From positions 40,730 through 104,729 of the forward strand of contig NZ_CAKZLP010000048.1 of the NCBI RefSeq assembly GCF_937127095.1: a DNA stretch of 64,000 nucleotides, read 5' to 3'. Origin of the DNA: an uncultured Amphritea sp. GTDB taxonomy: Bacteria > Pseudomonadota > Gammaproteobacteria > Pseudomonadales > Balneatricaceae. Both the position numbers and the translations under genes were made by a program. Every line of letters begins with the position of its first letter. Positions within the stretch are counted from its first letter, which is position 1. The notes under the pieces are model-generated. The model saw only the letters and a list, made by a program, of their open reading frames with translations. It ran no database searches and was not told where the DNA came from. This document shows positions 56,988-64,000 of the stretch, one piece after another.

Positions 56988-57770
56988 TCAGTTCCATCCA
57001 TACGACTCCATCGACAGCGCCTGATATAAGATCGAGCTTTGCAAGACAGACAGTTGATCTGAGTCATGGCTGGCCCCCATCGCTATCAGAAGTGGCAGAT
57101 AGTGTTCCGCACTGGGGTGCGCAGTCGCAAAATCATCAGACTCAATATGAGGCTGACTCAGCGCTGAGATATTTCGCGCAACAACCTGCTCTCTGGCCCA
57201 GTTTTGAAACCGCACAACATAGTCCAAAGGTTCAGCACGCTCTTCGCCCATATGGTAGAGGTTATGGGTCAGGCTACCGGAAGCGATGATTGCTACGCCC
57301 TCGTCTCTGAGCTGACCTAACTGCGCACCTAATTTCACCAGAGAATCCGGCGTTGAACCTGCATCAAGGGAAAGCTGCAATACAGGGATGCGATGATCTG
57401 GCAGCATGTGCAATAGCGGCACCCAGACTCCATGATCCAGCCCTCTCTCTTCATCCAACTCAACAGCTAAACCACTATCCTGCAAAACTGACTGAATATG
57501 GCAGGCCAGCTCAGGATCTCCGGCAACCGGATATTGCAGCTGATAAAGCGCCTTTTCAAAGCCTCCAAAATCATGAATCGTTTCAGGCCTTGAAGAGGCC
57601 GTCAGCCGCATTCCACGGGTGATCCAGTGGGGAGATATCACCAACAACGCTTTGACATTACTGAACAGTGCGCTGTATTCCACTAACCGCGCAGCAGCTG
57701 CGCCAGGCGACAGAGCCCACCTAGGCGAGCCGTGTCCGATAAACATAACTGGAGCTGATATTTCAGACAT
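56988..57770 (-). CDS. ygiD: LigB-type extradiol dioxygenase (YgiD / 4,5-DOPA dioxygenase family)
   Basis: A protein of 260 residues. FIGHGSPRWAL near the start, VISPHWITRG, LDHGVWVPLLHMLP and ASGSLTHNLYHMG supply the His metal ligands of the class III (LigB) dioxygenases related to plant DOPA dioxygenase and E. coli YgiD. It is a small single-subunit form. It is unlikely to be the catechol ring-cleavage enzyme of this cluster, which is DmpB. It is last in the DoxX / glutathionyl-hydroquinone reductase / ygiD operon, 9 bases after the preceding gene. Confidence 0.9.
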   Translation of the reverse strand: MSEISAPVMFIGHGSPRWALSPGAAAARLVEYSALFSNVKALLVISPHWITRGMRLTASSRPETIHDFGGFEKALYQLQYPVAGDPELACHIQSVLQDSGLAVELDEERGLDHGVWVPLLHMLPDHRIPVLQLSLDAGSTPDSLVKLGAQLGQLRDEGVAIIASGSLTHNLYHMGEERAEPLDYVVRFQNWAREQVVARNISALSQPHIESDDFATAHPSAEHYLPLLIAMGASHDSDQLSVLQSSILYQALSMESYGWN

Positions 57771-57779
57771 GACAATCTC

Positions 57780-58733
57780 CTAATCCAGATATTTAAACCA
57801 GTCTAATTCGGGTCCCTCGGGTACTATACCCATCGGGTTCAGGGCTTTAATAGAGTAATAACCCGCTTTTATATGATCAATATTGGTGTTTTTACTGAAT
57901 GCAGGGATCTTTAATAGCCGATCCATATAGGCTGAAAGGTTTGTGTAGTCAGTGATCCGGGCTTTATTGGTTTTGAACAAACCATAATAAGCCACATCAA
58001 AACGAGCCAGCGTGACAAACAGACGGATATCACTTTCCGTCAGCTGATCTCCCACCGCATAGACCTGTGTCTCGAAATGTTTTTCCAACCACGCCAAAGC
58101 AGCAAACAGATCGTTGTAAGCTTCTTGGTAAGCTGCCTGCGATGAGGCAAAACCGGCACGATAGACACCATTATTCAAAGTATCGTAGATTTGCTCATTA
58201 AACCTGTCTATCTCTTGCAACAGAGCCTCAGGCGCCAGATCGATCTCTGAGTTGTGTATTGGCCGCAGATCATTGTTAAAAATCCGGAGAATCTCTGCCG
58301 ATTCGTTGTTAATAATAGTGCGCTCTTCAGCATCCCATAAAACGGGCACCGTGGCGCGACCGGTGTAACCGGCATCCGCCTGTGTATAAAGCTCATGAAT
58401 ATAGGTGATCGATTCCCGCAGGCTATGGGTGCCACCGGGATAATCACTGAACATCCAGCCGTCGTCACTCAGTTTCGGGTCAACAATACTCACGGGAATA
58501 TACTCTTCCAACCCCAGCAAAGACCGGGCAATCAACGTACGGGTTGCCCAGGGACAGATGTAAGCGACATAGAGCCTCACCCCAAGAGAATCCGAGTCTC
58601 CATGCTTTACTGCTGAGATACGGTCTGGGCTGATGATGTCGCGAAAGGCACTGCTCTGACGGATAAATCGCCCCTGCTCATCTTTTTTCTGCACCGGGTC
58701 CCACTTACTTTGCCACACCCCATTAACCAGCAT
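57780..58733 (-). CDS. Glutathionyl-hydroquinone reductase (Xi-class GST, YqjG-like)
   Basis: A protein of 317 residues. The catalytic Cys is in YICPWATRT. The substrate and GSH site segments TVPVLWD and NNESAEILRIFN, and the C-terminal helical domain (ESDIRLFVTLARFD), match glutathionyl-hydroquinone reductases (PcpF, YqjG, ECM4). It removes glutathione from glutathionylated quinones. The start is ATG 58733 (MLVNGVWQSKWDP) behind GGAG; an in-frame TTG four codons upstream overlaps that site. In a phenol degrader it may cope with quinones from catechol. Confidence 0.92.
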   Translation of the reverse strand: MLVNGVWQSKWDPVQKKDEQGRFIRQSSAFRDIISPDRISAVKHGDSDSLGVRLYVAYICPWATRTLIARSLLGLEEYIPVSIVDPKLSDDGWMFSDYPGGTHSLRESITYIHELYTQADAGYTGRATVPVLWDAEERTIINNESAEILRIFNNDLRPIHNSEIDLAPEALLQEIDRFNEQIYDTLNNGVYRAGFASSQAAYQEAYNDLFAALAWLEKHFETQVYAVGDQLTESDIRLFVTLARFDVAYYGLFKTNKARITDYTNLSAYMDRLLKIPAFSKNTNIDHIKAGYYSIKALNPMGIVPEGPELDWFKYLD

Positions 58734-58824
58734 ATCAATCTCCAAAAATTTGTCAGGATATAGGGGCCCGGTAGTTGAATCTCCATTGAATACCGAAACC
58801 CTTATTCAAAATCAGCAATCTGAT

Positions 58825-59235
58825 TTAAGCAGCTACCGGCTGCGCTGCTCTGGATTTAAGTGCATAGACGCCATCACCCAGCAGAAACTGAACAATAGAA
58901 GCGGCAATCAGGAAGACGGGGTATTCCCAACCACCACCCTGATTACCAAAACTCCAGCCATTGGCGCCGTGAACCAGAACAACAGCTCCCAAAAGAACGG
59001 GGATCAGTGCAACCGCGACGAAGCGCGCATACACTCCGAGAATAAGTGCTATCCCCCCTGAGATCTCAATCCCCATTGTTAACGGCCCCAGAAAACCTGG
59101 CAGGCCAAGTGAGCTGAAAAAGCCTGCCGTGCCTTCCGGTGTAAATACTATGAGTTTCAATAAGCCGTGGGCCAGATACATAACTCCCAGAGAAATACGA
59201 AGCAGTGTTGCAGCAAAAGCGGGGGAAGTGTTCAT
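58825..59235 (-). CDS. DoxX family membrane protein
   Basis: A protein of 136 residues from ATG 59235 (MNTSPAFAATLLRISLG) behind GAGGA; the upstream in-frame part is not family-like. It has four hydrophobic helices with the DoxX pattern (YLAHGLLKL, GFLGPLTMGIEISGGIALILG). DoxX proteins are linked to redox or oxidative-stress functions, with no firm activity. It is first in the operon with the GST and ygiD, divergent from the LysR gene. Confidence 0.88.
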   Translation of the reverse strand: MNTSPAFAATLLRISLGVMYLAHGLLKLIVFTPEGTAGFFSSLGLPGFLGPLTMGIEISGGIALILGVYARFVAVALIPVLLGAVVLVHGANGWSFGNQGGGWEYPVFLIAASIVQFLLGDGVYALKSRAAQPVAA

Positions 59236-59370
59236 TGAGTTATCCTCATCAATTGATTCGTTGTCGATGCGGATATTTTGACCCATCAAAGAATATAAAC
59301 AATAATCCATTTAATATACACATAGTTAAATATTATTTAACAATCAACCGACCAATAAGGCTTTCCTCTT

Positions 59371-60267
59371 ATGGATAAACTCAACCTGATGTCTTCTTTT
59401 GTTGCTGTTGCCGAGGAGGGCAGCTTCACAGCAGCAGCAAACCGACTGGGCAAGACAAAAGCGTTAGTAAGCACCCATATTTCACAGTTAGAAGCTTTAC
59501 TGAAAGTCAGGTTGATTATCCGCTCGACACGCAGTATGCAGATCACCAGCGAAGGTCAGAGCTACTATGAACAGGCGAAAAAGATACTCGACGACATTGT
59601 CAATTTAGAAGCTCAATTACTGAATGAAAGCCAAAGCCTGGTAGGGCGATTACGTATATCAGCACCCACGACATTTGGTGAACTGGTGTTGATGCCGTTT
59701 ATCGCAGAGCTGACATCCGCTAACCCTGATCTGAAAGTCGAACTGCAACTGAATGATCGCTTTGTAGACCTGATCAGCGAAGGGTTTGATGTCGCTTTGA
59801 GAATTGGCAAACTGGCTGATTCATCACTGATCGCAAGGCCCGCAGGCTTCACCCGGATGATCCTCTGCGCATCGCCTGCATTTATAGAACACTATGGGCG
59901 GCCAGATTCTATCTGGCAATTAGAAAACCTGCCCTGCGTATTTGATAGCAACTATCGACAGGCAGGAAGCTGGAGCTTTATACGTGACCAGTTAAAAACT
60001 GACGTAAAACCGCGAATTATAGCCCGGGTGAACAGCGCTCTGGCGGCAGCGCATATGGCCCGCACAGGCAGAGTGATCGCTTTTTGTCCGGAGTTTGCGG
60101 TTCATTCAATGTTAAAAAAAGGGGAGCTCGTCACACTTATGCCGCAAATGTGTAATACGCAGATACCGGTCAATGTGATCTACCCCCATCGTCAACACCT
60201 GTCCAGCAAAGTCACGACTTTTACGCGACACTTTATTGAGTACTGGAACAGGCAAACCGCAGCATAG
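59371..60267 (+). CDS. LysR-type transcriptional regulator
   Basis: A protein of 298 residues with an N-terminal winged helix-turn-helix (MDKLNLMSSFVAVAEEGSF, then AAANRLGKTKALVSTHISQLE) and a LysR substrate-binding domain (VGRLRISAPTTFGELVLMPF, GFDVALRIGKLADSSLIARP). It lies divergent to the DoxX operon with 135 bases between, the classical layout for a LysR regulator of that operon. It is convergent to dmpP. It is not a DmpR-type activator and does not by itself explain sigma-54 control of the lower operon. Confidence 0.93.
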   Translation: MDKLNLMSSFVAVAEEGSFTAAANRLGKTKALVSTHISQLEALLKVRLIIRSTRSMQITSEGQSYYEQAKKILDDIVNLEAQLLNESQSLVGRLRISAPTTFGELVLMPFIAELTSANPDLKVELQLNDRFVDLISEGFDVALRIGKLADSSLIARPAGFTRMILCASPAFIEHYGRPDSIWQLENLPCVFDSNYRQAGSWSFIRDQLKTDVKPRIIARVNSALAAAHMARTGRVIAFCPEFAVHSMLKKGELVTLMPQMCNTQIPVNVIYPHRQHLSSKVTTFTRHFIEYWNRQTAA

Positions 60268-60279
60268 CGCTGCGGTTTT
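60254..60279. terminator. Terminator at the end of the LysR gene
   Basis: AAACCGCAGC (60254-60263) pairs perfectly with GCTGCGGTTT (60269-60278), loop 5 nt, overlapping the stop codon and flanked by T residues. It can act for LysR and for the convergent dmpP. Confidence 0.85.
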
Positions 60280-60327
60280 GTCTGTCTCAAAGCTATCGGT
60301 ATGTATGTCGGTTAATGATCAGAACAA

Positions 60328-61389
60328 TCAGATCCGTTTGAACAACGCCGACCGGTTCTGCTCTTCCGCGCCATCGGCGGCGGTGACAAAGCGTTCCATA
60401 TGAATATCCCGCTCAAACAGCCGCCCCTGCATCAGGGTGGTGATCGCCGCGTCGATCATCGGCGGTGGGCCACAGAGATAAGCCTTATTACCATCAAACC
60501 GACCGTTGAAGTGTGCTTGTGCCGCTTCATGGACAAAGCCGGTAAAGCCCTGCCAGTCATCCTCCGGTTCCGGTGCATTCAGCGCGGGCACGTAGGTGAA
60601 GTTAGCAAACTCCCGGTCGAGGTTTTCAAACAGCGCCCGGTTATACAGTTCAGCCACATTACGTGCCCCCTGCAACAGGGTGATCGGACGGCTATCGCCC
60701 GCTTCCAGCAGGTCCAGAATCATCGATTGCGGGCTGGAAAGTCCCGAACCACCGGCGATAAAGATCGCCCCCTGCGGGTCCGATTTACGCACAAAAAACT
60801 GACCGTATGGCCCGCTGATATCCAGGGTATCACCCACCTCTAGCTGCTGATGCAGGTAGGTAGTACCCGCACCACCCGGCACTAAACGCACATGCAGTTC
60901 CAGCGTAGAGGCCTCAGAGGGTTTATTGGCGACGGAGAACGCTCGACTGCCCTCCACACCGGGTAACTTCAAGTTGATATACTGCCCGGCCTGAAACGCC
61001 ATCGGCCTGTCCAGTGCAAAAACGATCCCTTTAATCGTCGGTGACAGGTCGTTGATCTCAGTGACCGTGCCGATAAAGTCTTCCACCGGATAGCCGGCAA
61101 AATCATCATCCACATCGATATCCGCTTCGATCACCATATCCGATTCCGGCGTGCAGCAGCAGGCCAGCACTTTGCCCTCCTCCCGCTCCATATCCATCAG
61201 CGCGAAGGGAGAGGCATTACCCAGATCGCTTTCACCTTCCAGCACCTGCACTTTGCAGGTGGCACAGGTGCCATGACCACAGGCAAATGGCAGCCAGACC
61301 CCCTGACGCAGGGCAGCATCCAGAATCGTCTGCCCCTCTTCAACCTCGATCACATCGCCGGTTGGTTCTACTGTAATTTGATAACTCAT
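60328..61389 (-). CDS. dmpP: Phenol hydroxylase reductase component
   Basis: It passes electrons from NADH through FAD and a [2Fe-2S] cluster to the phenol hydroxylase oxygenase. It has 353 residues, the same as CF600 DmpP. The N-terminal ferredoxin domain has CGHGTCATCKVQV and a distal Cys in VLACCCTPE. The FAD domain has SRAFSVANK (RxxS) and the NAD domain AGGSGLSSPQSMI and YLCGPPPMIDAA. The start is ATG 61389 (MSYQITVEPTGD); five extra codons are open upstream. Confidence 0.96.
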   Translation of the reverse strand: MSYQITVEPTGDVIEVEEGQTILDAALRQGVWLPFACGHGTCATCKVQVLEGESDLGNASPFALMDMEREEGKVLACCCTPESDMVIEADIDVDDDFAGYPVEDFIGTVTEINDLSPTIKGIVFALDRPMAFQAGQYINLKLPGVEGSRAFSVANKPSEASTLELHVRLVPGGAGTTYLHQQLEVGDTLDISGPYGQFFVRKSDPQGAIFIAGGSGLSSPQSMILDLLEAGDSRPITLLQGARNVAELYNRALFENLDREFANFTYVPALNAPEPEDDWQGFTGFVHEAAQAHFNGRFDGNKAYLCGPPPMIDAAITTLMQGRLFERDIHMERFVTAADGAEEQNRSALFKRI

Positions 61390-61473
61390 ACTTTCACCCT
61401 GCAACAGACCGGTCTCTCACTCAGACTATCTATCAGAGACCGATCCGCCTCACTCAGCTAAGGCACTGCGACA

Positions 61474-61836
61474 TTAAACGCCGGCACCCTGATACCCCGT
61501 TAACTCAGGCGTTTTAAAGCGGATCAATGATTTATGACCCACCCCCTGATCCGCCAGACTGACATCCGCTTGCGGCTTGAACGGTTCGCCATCCAGCAGC
61601 CACTCAGCGCTGTCCCAGTTGATCTGCTTAAACTCAGGGTGCTGACCAAAGGCTTCCGGCATGATGTTTTCGATCAGCGCCGCAAACGGCATGGAAGGGG
61701 GCAACGGAAACGCTTTAGCCGCGCAGAACATGCGGTGCTCATCCCATCCGAGATAAACAATCTGATTACCGTGGAAGTTCTCCACCCGGTCCATCCGCTC
61801 GCCCTGGTAACCCGGATTCAGTGCATATACAGGCAT
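61474..61836 (-). CDS. dmpO: Phenol hydroxylase gamma subunit
   Basis: A small 120-residue subunit of the (alpha beta gamma)2 oxygenase. MPVYALNPGYQGERMDRVENFHGNQ-type sequence at the start and MFCAAKAFPLPPSMPFAALIENIMP are DmpO-like. It has no cofactor site of its own. It lies 75 bases after dmpN and 84 bases before dmpP. Confidence 0.93.
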   Translation of the reverse strand: MPVYALNPGYQGERMDRVENFHGNQIVYLGWDEHRMFCAAKAFPLPPSMPFAALIENIMPEAFGQHPEFKQINWDSAEWLLDGEPFKPQADVSLADQGVGHKSLIRFKTPELTGYQGAGV

Positions 61837-61911
61837 TTTTATATCCTCTTGTTATTCTTATCAGGGTGCCGCTGTCGCCACACCCATTGACATTGATCGT
61901 GTAATACAGAT

Positions 61912-63414
61912 TCAGGCGACGCCTTTCCACTTATTCCAGCGCACCTCATCCGGCGAGCCTTTGATATCCATATTGTCGACCCCCACATTCATGCGGTAGT
62001 AATCACTAAGGACCTCACCCACGCCTGGCCCCCCGCAGTTACCCTGGAATATCTGATGTACCGGCAACCAGGACTGTACATATTTTTCCGGCTCCTCCTT
62101 GAAAATGTCACAGCAGCCATCTGAGCAGAAGTGATAACGCTCGCCCTGATACAGGTAGTCACGCATGGAGTTCTGATTCGGATTATCCATCTCGGTAAAC
62201 AGCATCGGGATCTGACAGGTCTGACACAACTGCGGCAGGCCTGAGGTGTAAAAGCGTTCGCCCTTAGCTTCCTGCTCTTTAGCCAGTTCCCACATCGGAC
62301 GATAGTACTTATCGAAGGTGTCCGGGTATTGCGCCGACAACCAGTCCAGCTCCTCATCACTTGGAATCCAGGTATGGAAACCCGCGGCATGACCATGGGT
62401 ATAGAAGGTCCACCAGGCCTGATGGGAGATATGCTCTTTCTCTTTCTCGATGGTTTCGGCGTATTTCGGCATGCGAATACCATAACGGGCCAGATCTTTA
62501 AACAGCGCACCACCGGCCTCTTCGAAATAGACCTCCCAGGCCTCTTTCCAGGACATCACTTTATTCGGCAGCATGTAATCCATCATCATCGCCACAATGG
62601 TCAGCAGGCGGGTGCCACGCCAGAACCACTTATCGATCCACTTCTGCACAATCGGCACGTTGTCTTCATGCTGTTCCAGCAGGAATTTGATCACCTCCAG
62701 CCCCAGGGTCATGTGGCGGGCTTCGTCAGACTGCGCGGAGAAGCCAAAGGTCACCGTGGCCATATCACCGTTATGCGCGGCTCCCGACATAAAGGGCACA
62801 AACAGCAGGTTAGTCAGCACATACTCGAAGGAGAAACCGATGGCGATCATAAACTCGAACGGGCCGGCACTGCGTGCATCACAGAAGAACGAACGGGGTA
62901 CCGACAGATACCAGACCCGGTCATGCATGTGACTGAATTCCTGGAAGCCATCGAAGAACTTGTTGTAGTGGCTCATCGCATGGATCTGGGTCTGCACATG
63001 GCGCAACTCATCCAGCGACTGCATCTGACACGCCACCCGGGCACCGACGCCACTAAACTGACGGCCTACATGAGCAAACCCCTGATAGGCCTGATATTCC
63101 AGCGGAGAGACTCCGGTGAGAAACAGCTTCACCGCATTCACGTAACGAGAATCCGTCACATTCAGGTGGCCATTGTTCTGTGAAAAGGCATCGAAGATGG
63201 CATAGAGTTTTTTCTCTTTCTCTGCCTGATATTTCCAATAGGAGTCCATGGTCAGACGAAACGGGTCTTCCCACTTGCTCCAGTCGGTAATCTTAATGCC
63301 TTCAAACTCTTCATAGGGAAATGCCTGTTTAGGATCTTCGTAGGAAAATTCCCAGTCCAGATCACGGGTGAGCAGGCGATACTTATCTTTTATATTTAAT
63401 TTTTTAGCAGCCAT
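61912..63414 (-). CDS. dmpN: Phenol hydroxylase alpha subunit (di-iron oxygenase)
   Basis: Catalytic subunit that hydroxylates phenol to catechol. It has 500 residues from ATG 63414 (MAAKKLNIKDKYRLLTRDL), behind AAGGGG. The two EXXH iron motifs are SLDELRHVQTQ and SDEARHMTLG in the four-helix bundle. A C-terminal Cys-rich YHS/zinc-binding region (CQTCQIPMLF, then HFCSDGCCDIF) is typical of bacterial multicomponent monooxygenase alpha subunits. Confidence 0.97.
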   Translation of the reverse strand: MAAKKLNIKDKYRLLTRDLDWEFSYEDPKQAFPYEEFEGIKITDWSKWEDPFRLTMDSYWKYQAEKEKKLYAIFDAFSQNNGHLNVTDSRYVNAVKLFLTGVSPLEYQAYQGFAHVGRQFSGVGARVACQMQSLDELRHVQTQIHAMSHYNKFFDGFQEFSHMHDRVWYLSVPRSFFCDARSAGPFEFMIAIGFSFEYVLTNLLFVPFMSGAAHNGDMATVTFGFSAQSDEARHMTLGLEVIKFLLEQHEDNVPIVQKWIDKWFWRGTRLLTIVAMMMDYMLPNKVMSWKEAWEVYFEEAGGALFKDLARYGIRMPKYAETIEKEKEHISHQAWWTFYTHGHAAGFHTWIPSDEELDWLSAQYPDTFDKYYRPMWELAKEQEAKGERFYTSGLPQLCQTCQIPMLFTEMDNPNQNSMRDYLYQGERYHFCSDGCCDIFKEEPEKYVQSWLPVHQIFQGNCGGPGVGEVLSDYYRMNVGVDNMDIKGSPDEVRWNKWKGVA

Positions 63415-63425
63415 GATATTTCCCC

Positions 63426-63695
63426 TTACTGTTTCCACTCAAGGACGAACTGGTCGTCATCTTCATCCACGTTACCGCCGAGGGTAATCAGGTTGATGTG
63501 CAGTTCCTGCACATCCCACTCCCGGCCCATCTTCTCTTCCACGACCGCCCGCTCGATCACCAGACGGTTTTCCCGCTCGATGCGGATCATGGCAGGCTGA
63601 TGGATAACCGTGGCATCCGGATTACTCTCTTCAATGGCTTCGACGATATAGCGGGACTCATCATTGTCCTGCAGGGCGATATAGACTTTTGACAT
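63426..63695 (-). CDS. dmpM: Phenol hydroxylase activator (effector) protein
   Basis: A cofactor-less 89-residue protein (CF600 DmpM about 90) that binds the oxygenase and is needed for turnover. MSKVYIALQDNDESRYIVEA and ITLGGNVDEDDDQFVLEWK are characteristic. It is 11 bases before dmpN and 32 bases after dmpL. Confidence 0.95.
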   Translation of the reverse strand: MSKVYIALQDNDESRYIVEAIEESNPDATVIHQPAMIRIERENRLVIERAVVEEKMGREWDVQELHINLITLGGNVDEDDDQFVLEWKQ

Positions 63696-63727
63696 GGTTG
63701 TTAACCTTATTGTTGTTATTCGCGGTG

Positions 63728-64000
63728 TTATTTCAGCAGTCCGGCTTTTGCCAGACGTTTACCCCAGGCATCTTCGGCTATCGCCAGGGCATCTGAGCCG
63801 ATCATCTGCTCGGCCAGCGGTGCAAGGGCGTCCACAGCTTTAGCTTTCCAGTTTTCAACCCACTTCGTCAGCAGCTGTTTGTTCGCAGCAGATTCATCCG
63901 CCGCGATTTTGACCACCGCATCAACCCAGCGATTGGTGTCTCTGTTCCAGTTCTGAATGAATTCGGTGAGCATGCTGAAGTCCTGACCGCCGTTATCCGC
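63728..64000 (-). CDS. dmpL: Phenol hydroxylase beta subunit, 5' part outside the window
   Basis: The minus-strand frame is open to the window end. The last 90 codons are present; the full protein is about 330 residues. ADNGGQDFSMLTEF continues into IQNWNRDTNRWVDAVVKIAADE and AEQMIGSDALAIAEDAW, as in the C terminus of DmpL. The ATG at 63973 is therefore internal, not the start. dmpK and the N terminus should lie just beyond position 64000. Confidence 0.9.
   Translation of the reverse strand, partial: ADNGGQDFSMLTEFIQNWNRDTNRWVDAVVKIAADESAANKQLLTKWVENWKAKAVDALAPLAEQMIGSDALAIAEDAWGKRLAKAGLLK

Noticed and set aside
56988..57770. Reading ygiD as the ring-cleavage dioxygenase of the phenol pathway
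   Set aside because: It belongs to the small YgiD/DOPA type, in a different operon with a GST and DoxX. The catechol enzyme is DmpB, with all XylE iron ligands.
59371..60267. Calling the LysR gene the regulator of phenol degradation
   Set aside because: Its position points to the divergent DoxX operon. The sigma-54 promoter needs an NtrC-type activator, which is not in the window.
62329..63183. A 284-codon plus-strand frame over dmpN
   Set aside because: Antisense to the phenol hydroxylase alpha subunit, with a random-looking composition.

Overview
The window looks like chromosomal DNA of a marine gammaproteobacterium close to the Oceanospirillales (Neptunomonas, Neptuniibacter, Amphritea or Marinobacterium-like). 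This is an inference from gene content and protein similarity recalled from memory: an rnfABCDGE operon, class Ia nrdAB with a YfaE-type ferredoxin, DUF2788, DUF2789 and TIGR02647 proteins, an acetoacetyl-CoA reductase and a dmp-type phenol catabolic cluster. Coding density is high. The exceptions are AT-richer, gene-poor stretches at about 8.0-9.8, 10.8-12.5, 16.3-17.4 and 26.8-27.2 kb. I see no phage, transposase, CRISPR array or rRNA.

Layout. 1-1.3 kb: 3' part of cysN (sulfate activation). 1.6-8.0 kb: complete rnfABCDGE, with a long repeat-bearing RnfC tail. 8.5-12.1 kb: small accessory genes around nth (endonuclease III), including VF530/DUF2132 and DUF2986 genes. 12.5-16.3 kb: nrdA-nrdB-ferredoxin on the minus strand, behind a pair of putative NrdR boxes. 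16.7-17.2 kb: tRNA-Tyr followed by a 178-bp tandem repeat that copies the tRNA 3' end. 17.4-26.8 kb: mixed housekeeping and uncharacterised genes. These include a GTPase with a roadblock-like tail, kdsA, and a two-gene unit made of a pseudokinase/TM/coiled-coil/FGE-fold protein and a DUF4139 protein. 27.2-46.7 kb: cysK, a Dyp peroxidase, sseA, trpS, yaaA, a Tim44-domain protein, an EamA transporter, a K+-channel-like RCK protein, an M16 protease, sbcB, a YchJ protein and a DUF349 protein. 46.8-49.1 kb: acetoacetyl-CoA reductase and a MATE exporter.

49.2-64.0 kb is an aromatic catabolism region, nearly all on the minus strand. The multicomponent phenol hydroxylase (dmpL', M, N, O, P; it runs off the window end) turns phenol into catechol. 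A separate lower operon (ferredoxin dmpQ, catechol 2,3-dioxygenase dmpB, dmpC, E, F, G, H, an ABM-domain membrane protein, dmpI) carries catechol by the 4-oxalocrotonate branch to pyruvate and acetyl-CoA. No dmpD hydrolase is present. Between the two operons lie a LysR gene and a DoxX / glutathionyl-hydroquinone reductase / LigB-type dioxygenase operon. The lower operon has its own strong match to a sigma-54 promoter. No DmpR-type activator lies in the window; it may sit upstream of dmpK/L beyond the right end.

The less ordinary items are the tRNA-Tyr repeats, the pseudokinase-FGE/DUF4139 pair, the GTPase-roadblock fusion, the sigma-54 promoter and altered content of the meta operon, the paired NrdR boxes, and a 20-bp DnaA-box repeat flanking the VF530 region. 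Family names come from recognising the sequences, not from a search.
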